Origin: Nymphaea colorata | Taxonomy: Eukaryota; Streptophyta; Magnoliopsida; Nymphaeales; Nymphaeaceae | Assembly: GCF_008831285.2 (NCBI RefSeq) | Contig: NC_045145.1 | Coordinates: forward strand, 22,318,802 to 22,382,801 | Reading direction: 5' to 3' | DNA length: 64,000 bases | Shown here: positions 46,201 through 58,265 of the stretch, piece by piece | Layout: each line of letters starts with the position of its first letter | Position numbering within the stretch: position 1 is the stretch's first letter | The notes under the pieces: generated by a model | The model's database searches: none | The model's input: only the letters and a program-made list of their open reading frames with translations | Told to the model about the DNA's origin: nothing | Position numbers and translations under genes: made by a program

Positions 46201-49200
46201 TGTTCTCCGTATCCATATCCTCTCTGCCCTCTCGCCTCCTGCCATGTCCTTGGTTTTCCTCTTTTTCCTCTTCTTCATCATCGTTAACTAATAGTCGTCT
46301 GTCAACATTATCTTCTCGTAACTCTGGTTCCCGAGTCCCCAGCTCAGCTGTCCTTCTCTTCTCTCCACTGCCTTTTTGTTTTGGTTCTCGGAACCGCAAC
46401 TTACTTACTTGCAGAGCTGCCGAATATGTATTTCCAGACCCAATTCCAGAATTTGCTGAAGCAGTAAGTTTCTGTTTTAGTGCACTTGGCTCATCTCATT
46501 TTGGTTGGTTTACTTGTTTCTGGCATTTCTACTGCCGAAACCACCAAAATTTTCCCTTCTATGGCGTCTAACCCTTTTTTTCTGGTTCATCTGTCTCAGG
46601 AAACCGAAAGGTTTAGGACCCATCTTCTCAAGACGCTCTCAGAGTCGGATATGTATGGGGAGTCATGCGAAGAGATTGTCGCCATATGCACTGAGGTACG
46701 AAAAATCAGCTAGATTTACAATCAAATGCAGGTCTTATTTCTTTCACTTCCTGTCTGGCTCCATCCGTTTACAAGTGCATGACTTATCACTATAACTGAA
46801 GTGCCCAATTTTTTTTTGTGATAATGATGGTGGCCCGTTATTTTAGAAGTATGTTGTTTACCGTACCAGATATGGGTTATATTGTGATAGTTTGCAAATC
46901 GTATAATCATATTTCTTTCTCTGGGCATGACTGACTATTCAATGTGCAAAGCCTCCTGTAATTTTCTTTCTATGAGTAGTGGTGTACACTTTGCGTCAAA
47001 GTGAAGAGAGAAAGAACCGGAGAAAAGTGTTAGTTTATCCAATTGTGGGGTTTAGTGGGTTCTATGGAGGATGCGTCATGTATGGCCGTGGAAACTTTAT
47101 TCAAGCTATAGAAGTACCAGACTTTTTGAGACAACTGAGGTTCGCGGTGGGTAGACGTTGTTTACCTTCTGTCAACGTTTTATTGCTTTCTCCATGCTAG
47201 TCGAGAAAGCCAAGTTTTTTTCCGGAGTTGCTGAATAACAGGGACACTGAGGATGTAATGGTAAAACTTTTACAGGAACGTAAGGATTAATAGACTTCTT
47301 ATTCATTGGCTAGTTCTTTATCACTAAACCAAAATCAGTTCGTTAATTGCTCAAATATTGGATGTAAAGGGATTTATCTGAGAAACGTTACTTATATCAT
47401 CATATTTTGAGTTTCAGTGGTATTAACTGAAAATTCAGGTCGATATTTTGTTGTCTTAAATAACCAAGTTCTCATATGAATGCCTATGATGAGATAACTT
47501 CTGACTATGAAATTGAGAATTTGGAAAAAAAGGAGTGAGGTTACTGGTTGGGGAATGTTTTAGAATATACAGACTGTTTATGTTGAGGGATTTGGGTTTA
47601 AAATCTTAAATATAAAGTGAATGCATAATGTATGATTGCAGAATGTATCTGCAGGAAAAACTATGATGTACCCCGTTAGTGTCATTTATAGTTCAACAAA
47701 GAAGGTACACAGTTTGCAGTAGCCCCATATCGTTTGAACTTTGAAACCAAGAGTCTCCAGTTATGAGCTTGTGACTTTGATGGTTCAGCTGTCTGATTCA
47801 ACACAGGAACAAATAGGCCCTTTTCCAAAGAGCATCATATGTCAAGAGTCACCAGAAATTGTTCATATGAAGAATTTGTATCTCTCAAGCTATTTTCACC
47901 ATGAAAGGCATTCTAGGGGAATGCAGATGATGGCACAAGTGCAATATATGAAATGTGTCAATGTAGAAAATGGTTCACTCTCATTCCAACGTCATGCTCA
48001 TGTCAAGTAACCTTAAACTCATGAAGGTGGAAAATCAACAGATGAGTACAACCACATGGTAACCTTCCTAGTTGTTCTGCTTACCACTTCATATCTGGTT
48101 TATTGTGTAAAGTCTTAATTTTGTGAAGATTTGGTGAAATTGTTGTTCAGAACAGTAATGGGGGCATAAATTGTTGTTTGGATGTTAGGATATTAGCTTT
48201 TTAGGAAAGTTAGTTCTGCTAAAGGAAACATAGTTTACATGTAGCCTGTTTGTGGAACAAGGGTTTCGTTCTGTGGCTTCCAACCTTGAGTGGATTTCTT
48301 ACATTGATAAAAGATGTATGCAACTAGAAGGCTGTGCTAAGTCACATCATATTGTTTGTCTGTCTGTGTAGTGGAATGTGGAAACATCTAATGGTAGCAA
48401 ATAATTCTGAAAGCATCTTTGGTAAGCCTAATGCAGGGAACGTGGATAGGGAGTCTTCTGTCTTTGAGGTCTCAAACATTCAAGTTGCCTCCATAACAAG
48501 TTAACTATTTGGCATATAAAACTCAAAAATAGTAATCGGATAATTCAAAAATTTTCTTCCTATATATTTGGAAGCTAACTTGTTCGAGTTCGAGGTACAG
48601 AAAAGTTCTGTAAGGTACTAAGGTAAGTGTTTGAAGGCTTTCCGATTCTTTTAAAGTAGAGATGTTGGTAAAGTTGTGCCAAAATTATTTGCGTGAATAA
48701 AGTGGGGCAGGAATTATTTATGGCATCAAAACAAATCTCTTTTTGGAAATGGAACACAACAGAATGTTCTATATGGGTAACCACTTGAATGCTGTTCATT
48801 TAAGGCCAAGGCGTTTATTCTATCCAGGAATAGCAACGCTAGCTCTATACTGTAATAGACATATTTCATATTCTCGTATCCCCTTATGGCAGCTTACTTA
48901 GTATTCCCATACAAATATCTCTACTTTTATGTCAATGGTTGTATGGTTGAATATGAATTACTGATACTGGATACTGTAGATGCTAGCGATGGAGGCTGAA
49001 TGCTTGTACGTTGTGCCTTTCAGATCTTCAATACCTTCTTGCATTCAGAGTATGGGGGACCAGGAACCCTTCTTGTTATTCCTTTCATAGATATGGCTGA
49101 TACCTTGAGGGAAAGGGGGCTACCTGGTGCTGGTGAGGCTGCAGAGGAGGCTGTTGAGTGGGCTCGGGAGCATGTTGACAAGGATTGGGAACAATGGACT

Positions 49201-49212
49201 GGAAGTGATTGA
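46200..49212 (+). CDS. PRIN2: PRIN2-like plastid redox/nucleoid protein, 3 exons
   Basis: Exons are 46200-46463, 46600-46695 and 49024-49212, all joined in phase 0 at GT-AG introns. They give 182 aa. Residues 1 to about 70 are Ser/Pro/Arg-rich and look like a chloroplast transit peptide. The mature part begins near PDPIPEFAEAETERF, has two cysteines at C111 and C118, and ends in the conserved block SEYGGPGTLLVIPFIDMADT and HVDKDWEQWTGSD. Family knowledge: PLASTID REDOX INSENSITIVE 2 sits in plastid nucleoids, supports plastid-encoded RNA polymerase, passes redox signals to nuclear photosynthesis genes and forms cysteine-dependent dimers. The second intron is 2.3 kb and shows no gene. The gene lies 3.3 kb downstream of POLL on the same strand. 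Confidence 0.93.
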
Positions 49213-49459
49213 AGAGAAATTTTGACCAACCTCAATAGTTTTGGCACCATAATTTGGCTGCAATTTCTGTGGGAAGATGCTTCATACTGTAACCGTTAAA
49301 CTGTTGGTACGAGAGGCAATGTATACGTGACAACAATGTGTATGTACTGGTTCTAGTTTCTCTACCATAGCTGTCGATTTGGCTATCGGATTCTCTTCCT
49401 GCATAAAGCACAACATTCTTGTTTACCACTATTCCTATGCTTAGCCCAAAAATGGTCTG

Positions 49460-49465
49460 AATAAA
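49460..49465 (+). terminator. Candidate polyadenylation signal after PRIN2
   Basis: aataaa lies about 250 bp after the PRIN2 stop, a usual 3' UTR length in plants. The motif alone is weak evidence. Confidence 0.3.
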
Positions 49466-50287
49466 CAGGCATGTAGATGCATTATATTGTGGAAAGGGCT
49501 ATAATGATGCAAAAAAGTGCATACTTCATCTTCTTGTACCAGGCATGGATGTGGTTTCCCATTTTGCTCACAGGTCTGCCTCCATTATAACTTTGCCAGA
49601 TAAATTTCTTGTCTTCAACAAATGTTAATATGGTTGAGGAAGCATGGAAAGGACCAAAGATGTTGATGAACATCTAAACCATAGAGACCCATTTGTCAAT
49701 AAACACTTTTTCAACTTGAATTAAGTGGAATTCTTATATGAAACGCATATTTGCTTGCCAGTTGTTTAAACTATGGCTTATTCTCTGCTTACTTGAGAGG
49801 ATCACGGCAAAGATAACTGCTTGAGCACCAGTTGGTTTCATTATGGCTGCAAAACCTTTAAATTTTCTTTTATATGTTTCTCTGGTGCTTTAAAAATATA
49901 GGGCAGAATATGGCAACTGGCCACTGCTTTGTTACATGTTATCAGGGTATCACCAACTGCCGTTAGACCACTTGGAGAGCAGGTGGCAAGAAGGAATCTG
50001 TGAATGATGTCGAGGTCGTGTGGTCTAAATAACATATGATTGTTCTGGTTTACCCAACAGGGACTGATCCTTTGCTGGCCTGGGGCTTTGAGGTTCCCTG
50101 TCACCGGTGTTGTTCTGAATCAGATGATGCAAATCAGATCGGTGCCTGATTGTTGCCGAATAGGAGAGGTGCTGCATGCCACCTGCAGTTCATTTCTTAT
50201 TATTCTATAAGTTAATCTAAACCTTTTCTTATTTTAAAAAAATGATTGTAATAAAAGCTTTTTCGTCAAAAAGGCCAGATGGCTTTT

Positions 50288-50337
50288 TCGTGTCCTCTAC
50301 TTAATCCACGATTCGTGTCCTCTACTTAATCCACGAA
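50288..50337. repeat. 25-bp tandem duplication
   Basis: tcgtgtcctctacttaatcc plus ccacga occurs at 50288 and again at 50313. Confidence 0.9.
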
Positions 50338-51208
50338 AAACAACCAGACATCTAACGACAGTGTTCCGGGCGGTCTGAAAGAAGAACTGTACAGATACAG
50401 GGGAGCTGAAGAGAACAAAGTATTGTATAATACAACACCCATGAGAACTCCCACAAGCCGTTTGATTGTTGAACAGACCACTATTTTCTTAGAACAAAAG
50501 TTGTCCATTGTAAGAGCTACCATTGCGTGCTCCACGAGAACACATTTTATATGATTTCGACATGCCCTCTTTTATGCAATGGTGGAGCCTATATGCCCTC
50601 AGGTATATGTGCGTGGCTTCTCCCCTGGTTTGATTGAATATGCATGTATGCAAGGACACGTCTTGCAATTTAAACAACCTTTCAAAAGAGCGTAGATGAT
50701 CCCGATCCGAGAAACTGAAGGGGTGTAGAAGAGCTCACAGACAGGAACCCTAGAAATTTCCAACTAGCTAGTCCGCTGACTGGACCTAAAACTAGAAATG
50801 AAGGGAAAATCACGATTTAGTTGGGATTAACCGTTGATCTTATGCATTTTTCTGAAGATTCTATAATGTGTTATCGTACAGTGCATTTTGAAATGATCCC
50901 GGTTGCTAAGATTTAACATTTCAGAGTTTTTTTACTGAAACTCTGGTTTTGTTTAAATGAATATTTCTGGATTGATAGCCATTTGGTTCCAAGCGTTATA
51001 TAGATGAAATATGATCCCATTGTCTTAGTCCGGGAAATTTGTACGCAAAATAGCAGCCAGATACTGATAGAAACCGTCTATGTAAATTGATTTATGAAGT
51101 ATCCAATTAATTCAATTGATTGTTCCCAAAATTTTATACTACATTTTTGTAAAAGTAAATTTGCAAGCAGTACTTTATGTCACTTAAGTAGATCAAACAC
51201 CTTTAAAT

Positions 51209-51246
51209 ATAAATAAATAAATAAATAAATAAATATATATATATAT
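51209..51246. repeat. (AAAT)n/(TA)n microsatellite
   Basis: A run of aaat units passes into a TA tract. Confidence 0.9.
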
Positions 51247-51480
51247 GAAATTTGAAGACTGGAGACGTTTTTGTATCTATCTGCCGCCAAAAGCCGTTAC
51301 CTTACTGACCTCAGAAAATGGGGAAAGCCTGTGGAACAATCATCATCCAAAAAGTAGATAAAATATTAGATTGGAAAAAATCTGATCAGTTTTGCTACAT
51401 GTACGTCGACGGGAAGGTAAGAGAAATGCGTAATTCATAAAGTAGCTAAATATTATATTGGAATAATCTGACCAGTTTTG

Positions 51481-51481
51481 C

Positions 51482-51543
<62 letters not shown>
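51481..51543. repeat. Interrupted (TA)n microsatellite
   Basis: TA dinucleotides interrupted by regular tacata units. Confidence 0.9.
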
Positions 51544-52678
51544 GCTCAGCATGATGAAACAGATGTAACCAGAATTTGTGGGGCACGGTGGCAGTGAATG
51601 AAAGGTTGAATTGCTTGATGACTTCCATACAGAGTCATGGCGATCAGGGGTTTGTTCAGAACAAAGCTACCAAAATAAAATCATCGTCCAGATTTAGATC
51701 CAACTTGAACGCATGACTGCGAAAGTTTAACTCAAGCTAATGTGCCTTATTTTCTTCCACCCGCCATTTCCCAGTTGGAGTTAACGATCAAAAGAAGAAT
51801 TGATCGCTGCGGAAAGCGAAAACACCGTAAATTGAAAAGATTGAAAAGAAAGTCTCAGATGCACCACAAGAATCATGAAACGGATTATGTGTATATTCCT
51901 ATAGACAAACAATTGTACGCGGCAGTGTGTTATGACCAAACCCTAGTTTAAGTTAAGAAAAAACATTTTTGAGGGGTAAAATGTGATTATGAAAAAGTTG
52001 AAAGTTTAAAATATACATTTTTTTTATAAAAAATTTTGAAAATACCCTAACCCCACCCATGTTCTCCTTCAAAAGTGTGCACCCAACTCGCTCTCCATGA
52101 ATCAATTTCATTGAAACTCGAAACAAGAGAAAGAGAAAGAATCCATAAAATAAAAATGCATAACAAAATTTGGAAACAATAAATCCTCTAAATATAAGAA
52201 TAAACAGTAAAAACAAAATAGAAAAATGAAATATACAAAACAACAACATAATAAAGTATAATAATAAAGGTGGGAAGAGAGTGCAACAACCAAAAACAGT
52301 GCCATAGAGAGAGAGTATAGTTGGTTTATCTATGTATTCAAGATAATACTTGCATTAGTACCATGGACTAAAACATGAAAGAGGGGACAGACCGACATAC
52401 TCAGACAACAGACAACAAAAGAGAGAGTGCAACATATATCTCTCACCATCACGAAATAAGAAAAGGCATTCAGAGCCTCACACTTAAACATAAAAAAAGG
52501 GCACTCGCTTCATGAGCGCCTCACACTAGCAAAGTAAAGCATGATATAAAATTCTGAAACAACCACCCAAAGTTCCACTCTCTTCTGCATCCAGCTGCAA
52601 CACCACGAAAGCAGTTTCTATCTTCCTTCCACCGCCCTGTTTTCCTTCTCGTTTTCTTTTCTCTTAATCACCACCCGG

Positions 52679-53707
52679 TTACGCTGCAGGGCGGCCTTGG
52701 CGCCGTTCTTTCCTATGTTTCAATAGCCTCTGCTCCCTCTCACGGAGTTTTTCCTTGCACGAGTTGGCTTCCTTCTTCGAGCTTTCGATAAGGGGGATTG
52801 CCTCTTCTAACTTGCTCAGGAGGCGTTTTTGCAGACGGAGGAGCTCCTCAGAAGAGCGGCCGCCCTTTATCAATATCTTTATCAACTCTTCAACGGACAA
52901 GTAGACGGGCCTTAAATCACTCAGCACATGCAGTCTTTTGTCCATGGGATACTGCAGCCTCCTGTACCGTTCCTTGAGCCGCAACTCCTCCATTTTTTTC
53001 TTCCACCGCCTGTCCACCCACAAGCCCAACTTATCCCAATTCACCACTTTCATCACGACCGTGGTGAGGCTGCTGCACAGCGCGAGGACCGGGTTGTGCA
53101 CCCCGAAAGCTGCAACGATACAAATCAAGGCAACAAGAAGGAATCCCTTAATGGTAGTGGAAATGACTTTCTTGACGCATTCCTTTCGTTGGAACCTCTC
53201 CAGTGAAACTCCCAACTGCTGAACCTTCTCGGCGATCAGTTGGTGTTGCTCCTGCAGGACACGCGACGTCTCCAGGAACCGCTGCGTACTGAAACCGCCG
53301 CCGGATAGGAATCTCCTCAGCTTATCCCGTATTAATTTTTTCTCCTGATCGGTCTTCTGGTTTTGTGACGGACTCCACTGTTTGAGGTCGTCGAGGAGCT
53401 GGCGGAGCTTTTTCCTCTGGCTCTCCAAGTTTTCGATCAAGGATTCCAAGAACTTCTTGGAAGCCCTGGTGAGATTAAGCAATTGCTGGTTAAGGCTGGC
53501 GAGAAGTTTCTCTTTGTACATGAGGTTGCAGTCGGGACAAACCGCGGTACATGGCAGCTTCACTGTCTGCTTGCTGAAGTAATCGAGGAAGGACACGGAA
53601 TGTTTGACGAGCTCCAACGAAACGCCTTCCGGCTTTATCTCCAGGAACCATTTGGAGAGCTCATTTAGAAGCTCCGTCATCTCTCTCTTTTCCTCTATGC
53701 AGGGCAA
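52679..53707 (-). CDS. UPF0496/DUF677-like membrane and coiled-coil protein
   Basis: A single-exon gene for 342 aa, clearly richer in GC than its surroundings, which supports coding. Residues 60-175 are Leu/Lys/Glu/Gln-rich helix. Residues 181-222 form one or two hydrophobic segments (GFLLVALICIVAAFG, then LALCSSLTTVVM). Next comes LWVDRRWKKKMEEL, then another charged helical region with many heptad leucines and a basic tail. Helix, hydrophobic hairpin, a W-x-x-x-x-W-K-K motif and helix resemble plant UPF0496 proteins, whose function is largely unknown. A CTAVCPDC cysteine cluster (53-60) is unusual for that family. The start may be M1 (53707) or M10 (MTELLNELSK, 53680), which is the more compact choice. 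The family call is tentative, while the gene itself is well supported. Confidence 0.75.
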   Translation of the reverse strand: MPCIEEKREMTELLNELSKWFLEIKPEGVSLELVKHSVSFLDYFSKQTVKLPCTAVCPDCNLMYKEKLLASLNQQLLNLTRASKKFLESLIENLESQRKKLRQLLDDLKQWSPSQNQKTDQEKKLIRDKLRRFLSGGGFSTQRFLETSRVLQEQHQLIAEKVQQLGVSLERFQRKECVKKVISTTIKGFLLVALICIVAAFGVHNPVLALCSSLTTVVMKVVNWDKLGLWVDRRWKKKMEELRLKERYRRLQYPMDKRLHVLSDLRPVYLSVEELIKILIKGGRSSEELLRLQKRLLSKLEEAIPLIESSKKEANSCKEKLREREQRLLKHRKERRQGRPAA

Positions 53708-56700
53708 GCCTTACAAGCCGAGCAGGTTTTATAGAATGATCGTAAGCCTTGTACACATCATCCGTATGTACATGAATATCTGTTAACAATTATTTTTTTT
53801 TTTTAATTTTTATTTTGTGAATTAAGAATATTTTAGTCAGTAATCCTATAACACATGAAAATTCGTACACCAATATGATGCATATAATCAGGGGTTCAGC
53901 AGGTAAGATGTACAGATTACGGCCTTATTGTCGTTTTTGCTTTGTCGTTTTTAAATCAGCTTAAAATATTTAAAATATGATCTTTTATAAAAAAAATTAG
54001 AAATGTACAATACTGGCGGATAAACAACGATGTGTATCATGGGATATACCATATCGGCTTCATGCTGAAACAGTAGTAATACCATTATTCACATCATCCG
54101 TTTGCCAATTCAACGGTCGGTGAGGGGTCAATTTCGACCATCTTGGCCGACGTTTCCAGTCTGCATGAGCGTCCAAAGATTGTTGTGTGGTTGGAAGGGA
54201 TGGAGTGGTTTTTTTTTTTTTTTTTTGGTCGCTGCGATAATACAAAAAAAATTAAAAGAAGGATTACAAAATAAACTAATATTACCAAATTCATTATTTT
54301 TGGGGGCAATTATCTTGAGGAAGCTACCCATGAAGGAGAACATTTTGAAAAGATATACAATCGGTCGCTTAAATGTTTGGGAATTCACTGTGCGGGTGCA
54401 TTACTTAGAGGACTTCATGTATGTATGAACTCAGAGGACTCAAAGTCGACCCCACACCTCTCCGCCCTCCCTCCACCACACATTTTTTTCAGTTTAAAAT
54501 GGAAGCTAGTTGGAGTTTTCATGGGTTGCTTTTCCATTTGATAATTGATTCTGAGGAAACCATTTGGGGTCAAGAGACTTTGTTGTACTATTTACTGGTC
54601 TTAGTCTTATAAATAAGGGGTGACTTTTAGTCTTATAAATAAGGGGCGAAGTCAAGGTAGGGCCCAGTTGGGTCTTGACTCTACATCAATTTTTTTTTAA
54701 AAAAGTTATATATAAATTTTAGAATGTTCCAATTGTTTTATATAACAACTTTAAAAAATAATATTTAAGCCCTAATCAAAATTTAGAATGTTACCTTTAT
54801 GAAAATTTTTTTGCTCCACCCATAGTCTGTTCGCATCAACTAATCATCTTGTGCGCGTCAGACCAAAACATATTAAAATAGTTAATGGAGCCAATAGGAA
54901 CACAACGAAGGTGAAGAGTATAAATCATAGGGTCCCTGCAGGTCTTAGCCACCATGTTATGCCTGGCTTTTTATTATTTTATATGAAATATTTTTACGGG
55001 TGCCAGCTGTAAAATTTGGGAAGAGATTTAAACATGGGAGGGATTCTAGCAAATCCACAACCTACAATTAATAACAAATTAAGGAATTGGAGAGTTACTA
55101 ATGATTTAAAGGACAGCAACTTTCTGAGAGGAATCATAAATTATCCCAAAACTATTTGTACTTGTCCGGAGCAAGGTTCAATCAAATCCAACAGTCCAGA
55201 AGAACATATCAAAGGTAAATCTTTCGTTAAGGTCCAGATGAGTTTGTCAAGGCATCTTCAGCTAATCCACATTCAAATGCATAAAAAAAAAATTTCCTTT
55301 TGGGTATTCTGAATTCATTGTTTGTTTTTTTATGAAAGTTCAGGTTTTTTTAATGATTCAGACCAATAATGCTAAGATAAGCCAATGTGAGAGGTGAATT
55401 TGGATATATTCATCATTATACTTTTTTTAGTAGAGAACTAACCCTTTACATAAGTAACTTTCATCTTCAAAAACAGGAAGCAAATTATGGATGTTAGTGG
55501 ATCAAATTTGAATCAGATGTACTCTGATTCCCTTGTTTTGGATGTTCACATATTTAGATTTGAAGTCAATTCTTATATAAATAAAGAAATTGAAGTCATA
55601 ACTGAATGTGATTTTCACAATCTGAACCACATTTTTAAGGTCACGTACATGTGAATCTGGATGCCAATTTTAAAGAGTATCCAAACCACATACGAATCAA
55701 CTTTCAAAATGTTAAACCATCCTATACAAGGTTTTTCTTTAAAACTACGTCCAATCTAAATCCAGATCAAATTTGAATTTGAATCCACCCAGATACTTAT
55801 ATAAATATGAATTAGAATCTGATGTCATTTTTAATTTGATCCAATTTCTTAGTCGGATGTTAAATTATGTTTTTCTCCATATTGATTGTATTGAAAATGT
55901 TTCTATCAAATATTAAATCCAAAGTGAATTTATTGGCATCCCTAAAACAAATGGTGCAGCGTGAACGGAACCGTATCATTTCAGCCATGGTGTGCACATG
56001 TCTATGCTTACACCCACATAACTGTCAATTCACTAAAGTAAATGCAAATGAAATTATTATAAATGAAACAAATGTGAATGAAATGATTGTGACAATCGAG
56101 TGTGTTAATTTTAGTCATTGAATGGTCCCTACATGTTGTGGAATATGTGAGAGACTTCAGGCTACCATCATGATGTTTTTCATATATATTACATCACAGA
56201 TTTGAGCTCTAACCTTACAGGGCTAGGGATTTATTTGGTTTGTTACCACTCTAAATCTTCTGTTGTTTTCTTTTCAAGTTTTGATGGACTTGCTGCAGAT
56301 GACTCAACTCAGACCCTATTGGAGAGATTTTGGATTTATTGTACTGCCGACACGTCATGTTTTGGGTCTCATTGATATCTTATTTTGTTAGATGTCAATC
56401 TTGTTTTTTTAGGGCATTTTTATCATGTGTTTCACTGAGGAATGTGAAGTGACTTTGTATGAACTGAATTTAATACATAATAAAATATTTGCCCCATTGT
56501 CTTTTGATATGCATAGTTCCTTTTGAATCGTTGTGTCGTCGCACATTGACATTTTATGTTTTTAACAAAAAAAAAAATTTATTTGAGGGTAAAAAGGTTG
56601 AGATGTGACAAATGGTGTCATTTTTTTTTTGCAAATAAAATTCATTAAGCTAAAAAGTTGGACCATTGGTTTTTCTTTGAAATATTAACTAAACACTGGC

Positions 56701-56760
56701 TAGAATAGCACGGTGTTGACCGTCAGTTTTAAAACATAAAAATCAAGATCACTGGGATCA

Positions 56761-56840
<80 letters not shown>

Positions 56841-56841
56841 C
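56761..56841. repeat. Compound (TG)n(TA)n(GA)n microsatellite, copy 1
   Basis: Three successive dinucleotide tracts lie inside the macro-repeat. Its second copy is at 61237-61319. Confidence 0.95.
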
Positions 56842-57989
56842 AATGGAATGTCATGTCAACTAATTAAATTACTAAGATTCTTAGCCTCTGATCACATACT
56901 TCAAGCCCTCAAAAGGTGGGTGTGAGTCAATTCAACGGATGATTCTAAGTCGACGACCAGAGAACCGCAAGGTTCCACACAGGGCGCGTTTGATCAAACA
57001 GTGAGTCCCACACTGATTCAGTCCGCTCCGGTCCTAAGATCTCTAGTCATGAAGGAATTTCATGTTCAATTTCTAGTTATGTCTATTAACTGATCTTATG
57101 TGAACTCGGAATAGTAAATTCTGTGATCATAAAGCTTGACATGAACGTGCCTGTCTCTATATTTGAGAGCTGTGTGCCTTTTTTGTTCTTGTCCGTCCGC
57201 TCTACAGCAACACATACGCTCTGCGTTATTGTTAGTAGCAGTGAGACTTCGTTGTACTTTTGGCACAACTTGCGTCTTCCATGCAGCATTTGGGTACATG
57301 ATCTAGATGCCCCTTGAAAGAATTCCCATTGTAAGAGTTCTAAACCAACACACTAATGTAGCTCTGGACTTTGGAGGTAAGGGGTAGCAAAACTTGGCCT
57401 GGCTCTCCCTGTGTAGTGGGGGATTTCCTACAAGATCGCTTGATAAAAGATTTTTTTTTTTTTGGAGAAAAAAAAAACACCTCTATGCTCATGAGAGAGT
57501 GAGGATGTCAATGGATCATATTTAAATAGGATATATTGTCGACTGTATATGCTTTTTTAGATGTTCACTTATTGGAGTTTAAATTTGAACATGAACAAAA
57601 AAAAAAGTCATATATGAATATGAATTAGAAGTCTTATTTTACAATCTAAATTTAAAATGATTTTGATTTTTACATCCATATCTGAATTAGAATCTGAATT
57701 TTGAACTGAATCCAGCCGATTTTTAAATGTAAGAACCTTAGATATAGAATATTTATTGAACACTAAATTAGATCAGAATCCAATTATATATATATCCAAA
57801 TCTGAATCTGATTGAATGTGACTTCTTAAATCCAGTTTCTCTTCGATTTTTCAACCAGCTAATTTTTTTTTCATGTCAGATTTTTTCTAAACAGTTCGAC
57901 CATATATCTAAGTTAAATATGCACCTTTTGCTGAAAGATATTTTTTTTTCATGCATTTTCATTGTTTTACTTTTTCAAAATTTTCTTAG

Positions 57990-58123
57990 ATATTTGCGAG
58001 TGGAAATGAGACGGAAAATAGCCGGAAGCTTCGCTATAATTCAACCCAAGTTGCCAGTGGAAGCATACATTTGTCCCTCCCTGTTCATGCCTTCATGGGT
58101 GCTGATAGACTCTATTCGCCAAG
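57990..58123 (+). pseudogene. Exon-like island in macro-repeat copy 1
   Basis: After the acceptor-like tttcttag, 134 bp of balanced base composition stay open and end at CAAG|GTGAC, a donor-like site. The frame contains RKIAGSFAIIQPKLPVEAY and PSWVLIDSIRQG. It stands out from the AT-rich surroundings and looks like a captured exon. The family is not recognised. The same island recurs at 62467-62600. Confidence 0.35.
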
Positions 58124-58265
58124 GTGACTATCATCTTTCCAAGAGGTTCTTCTTTTATTATTTCTTTGATGCCTAATTCTTGATATTTGGTAGATCCACA
58201 TCCTATTGGCATGGTGCAGACAAAGAGAGAAAGTTGCGGTACGCCAAAAGAAATATCTTCTATAG

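Larger units (their letters stand above)
49213..52678. other. Intergenic region right of PRIN2
   Basis: No gene is supported. It holds a 25-bp tandem duplication (50288-50337), an AAAT/TA microsatellite (51209-51246), an interrupted TA tract (51481-51543) and AT-rich sequence. The last ~100 bp should be the 3' UTR of the minus-strand gene. Confidence 0.6.
53795..58265. repeat. Macro-repeat unit, copy 1 (about 4.47 kb)
   Basis: This is the first unit of a head-to-tail array. It starts in the T-run before aatttttattttgtgaatt (53805) and ends where the same sequence restarts (58277). It carries small indels against copies 2 and 3, for example it lacks the tattttag insert before ctgcgataa near 54232 and reads gaggaagctacc where the others read gaggtcctcaacc. 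No coding gene is recognised. Long open frames recur in each copy because the DNA recurs. Neither LTR ends nor a tail of transposon type are visible. Confidence 0.93.

Noticed and set aside
47741-48010. 89-codon frame in PRIN2 intron 2, considered as an extra exon
   Set aside because: PRIN2 exons 2 and 3 join in frame without it and rebuild the conserved protein, and no suitable splice sites flank it.
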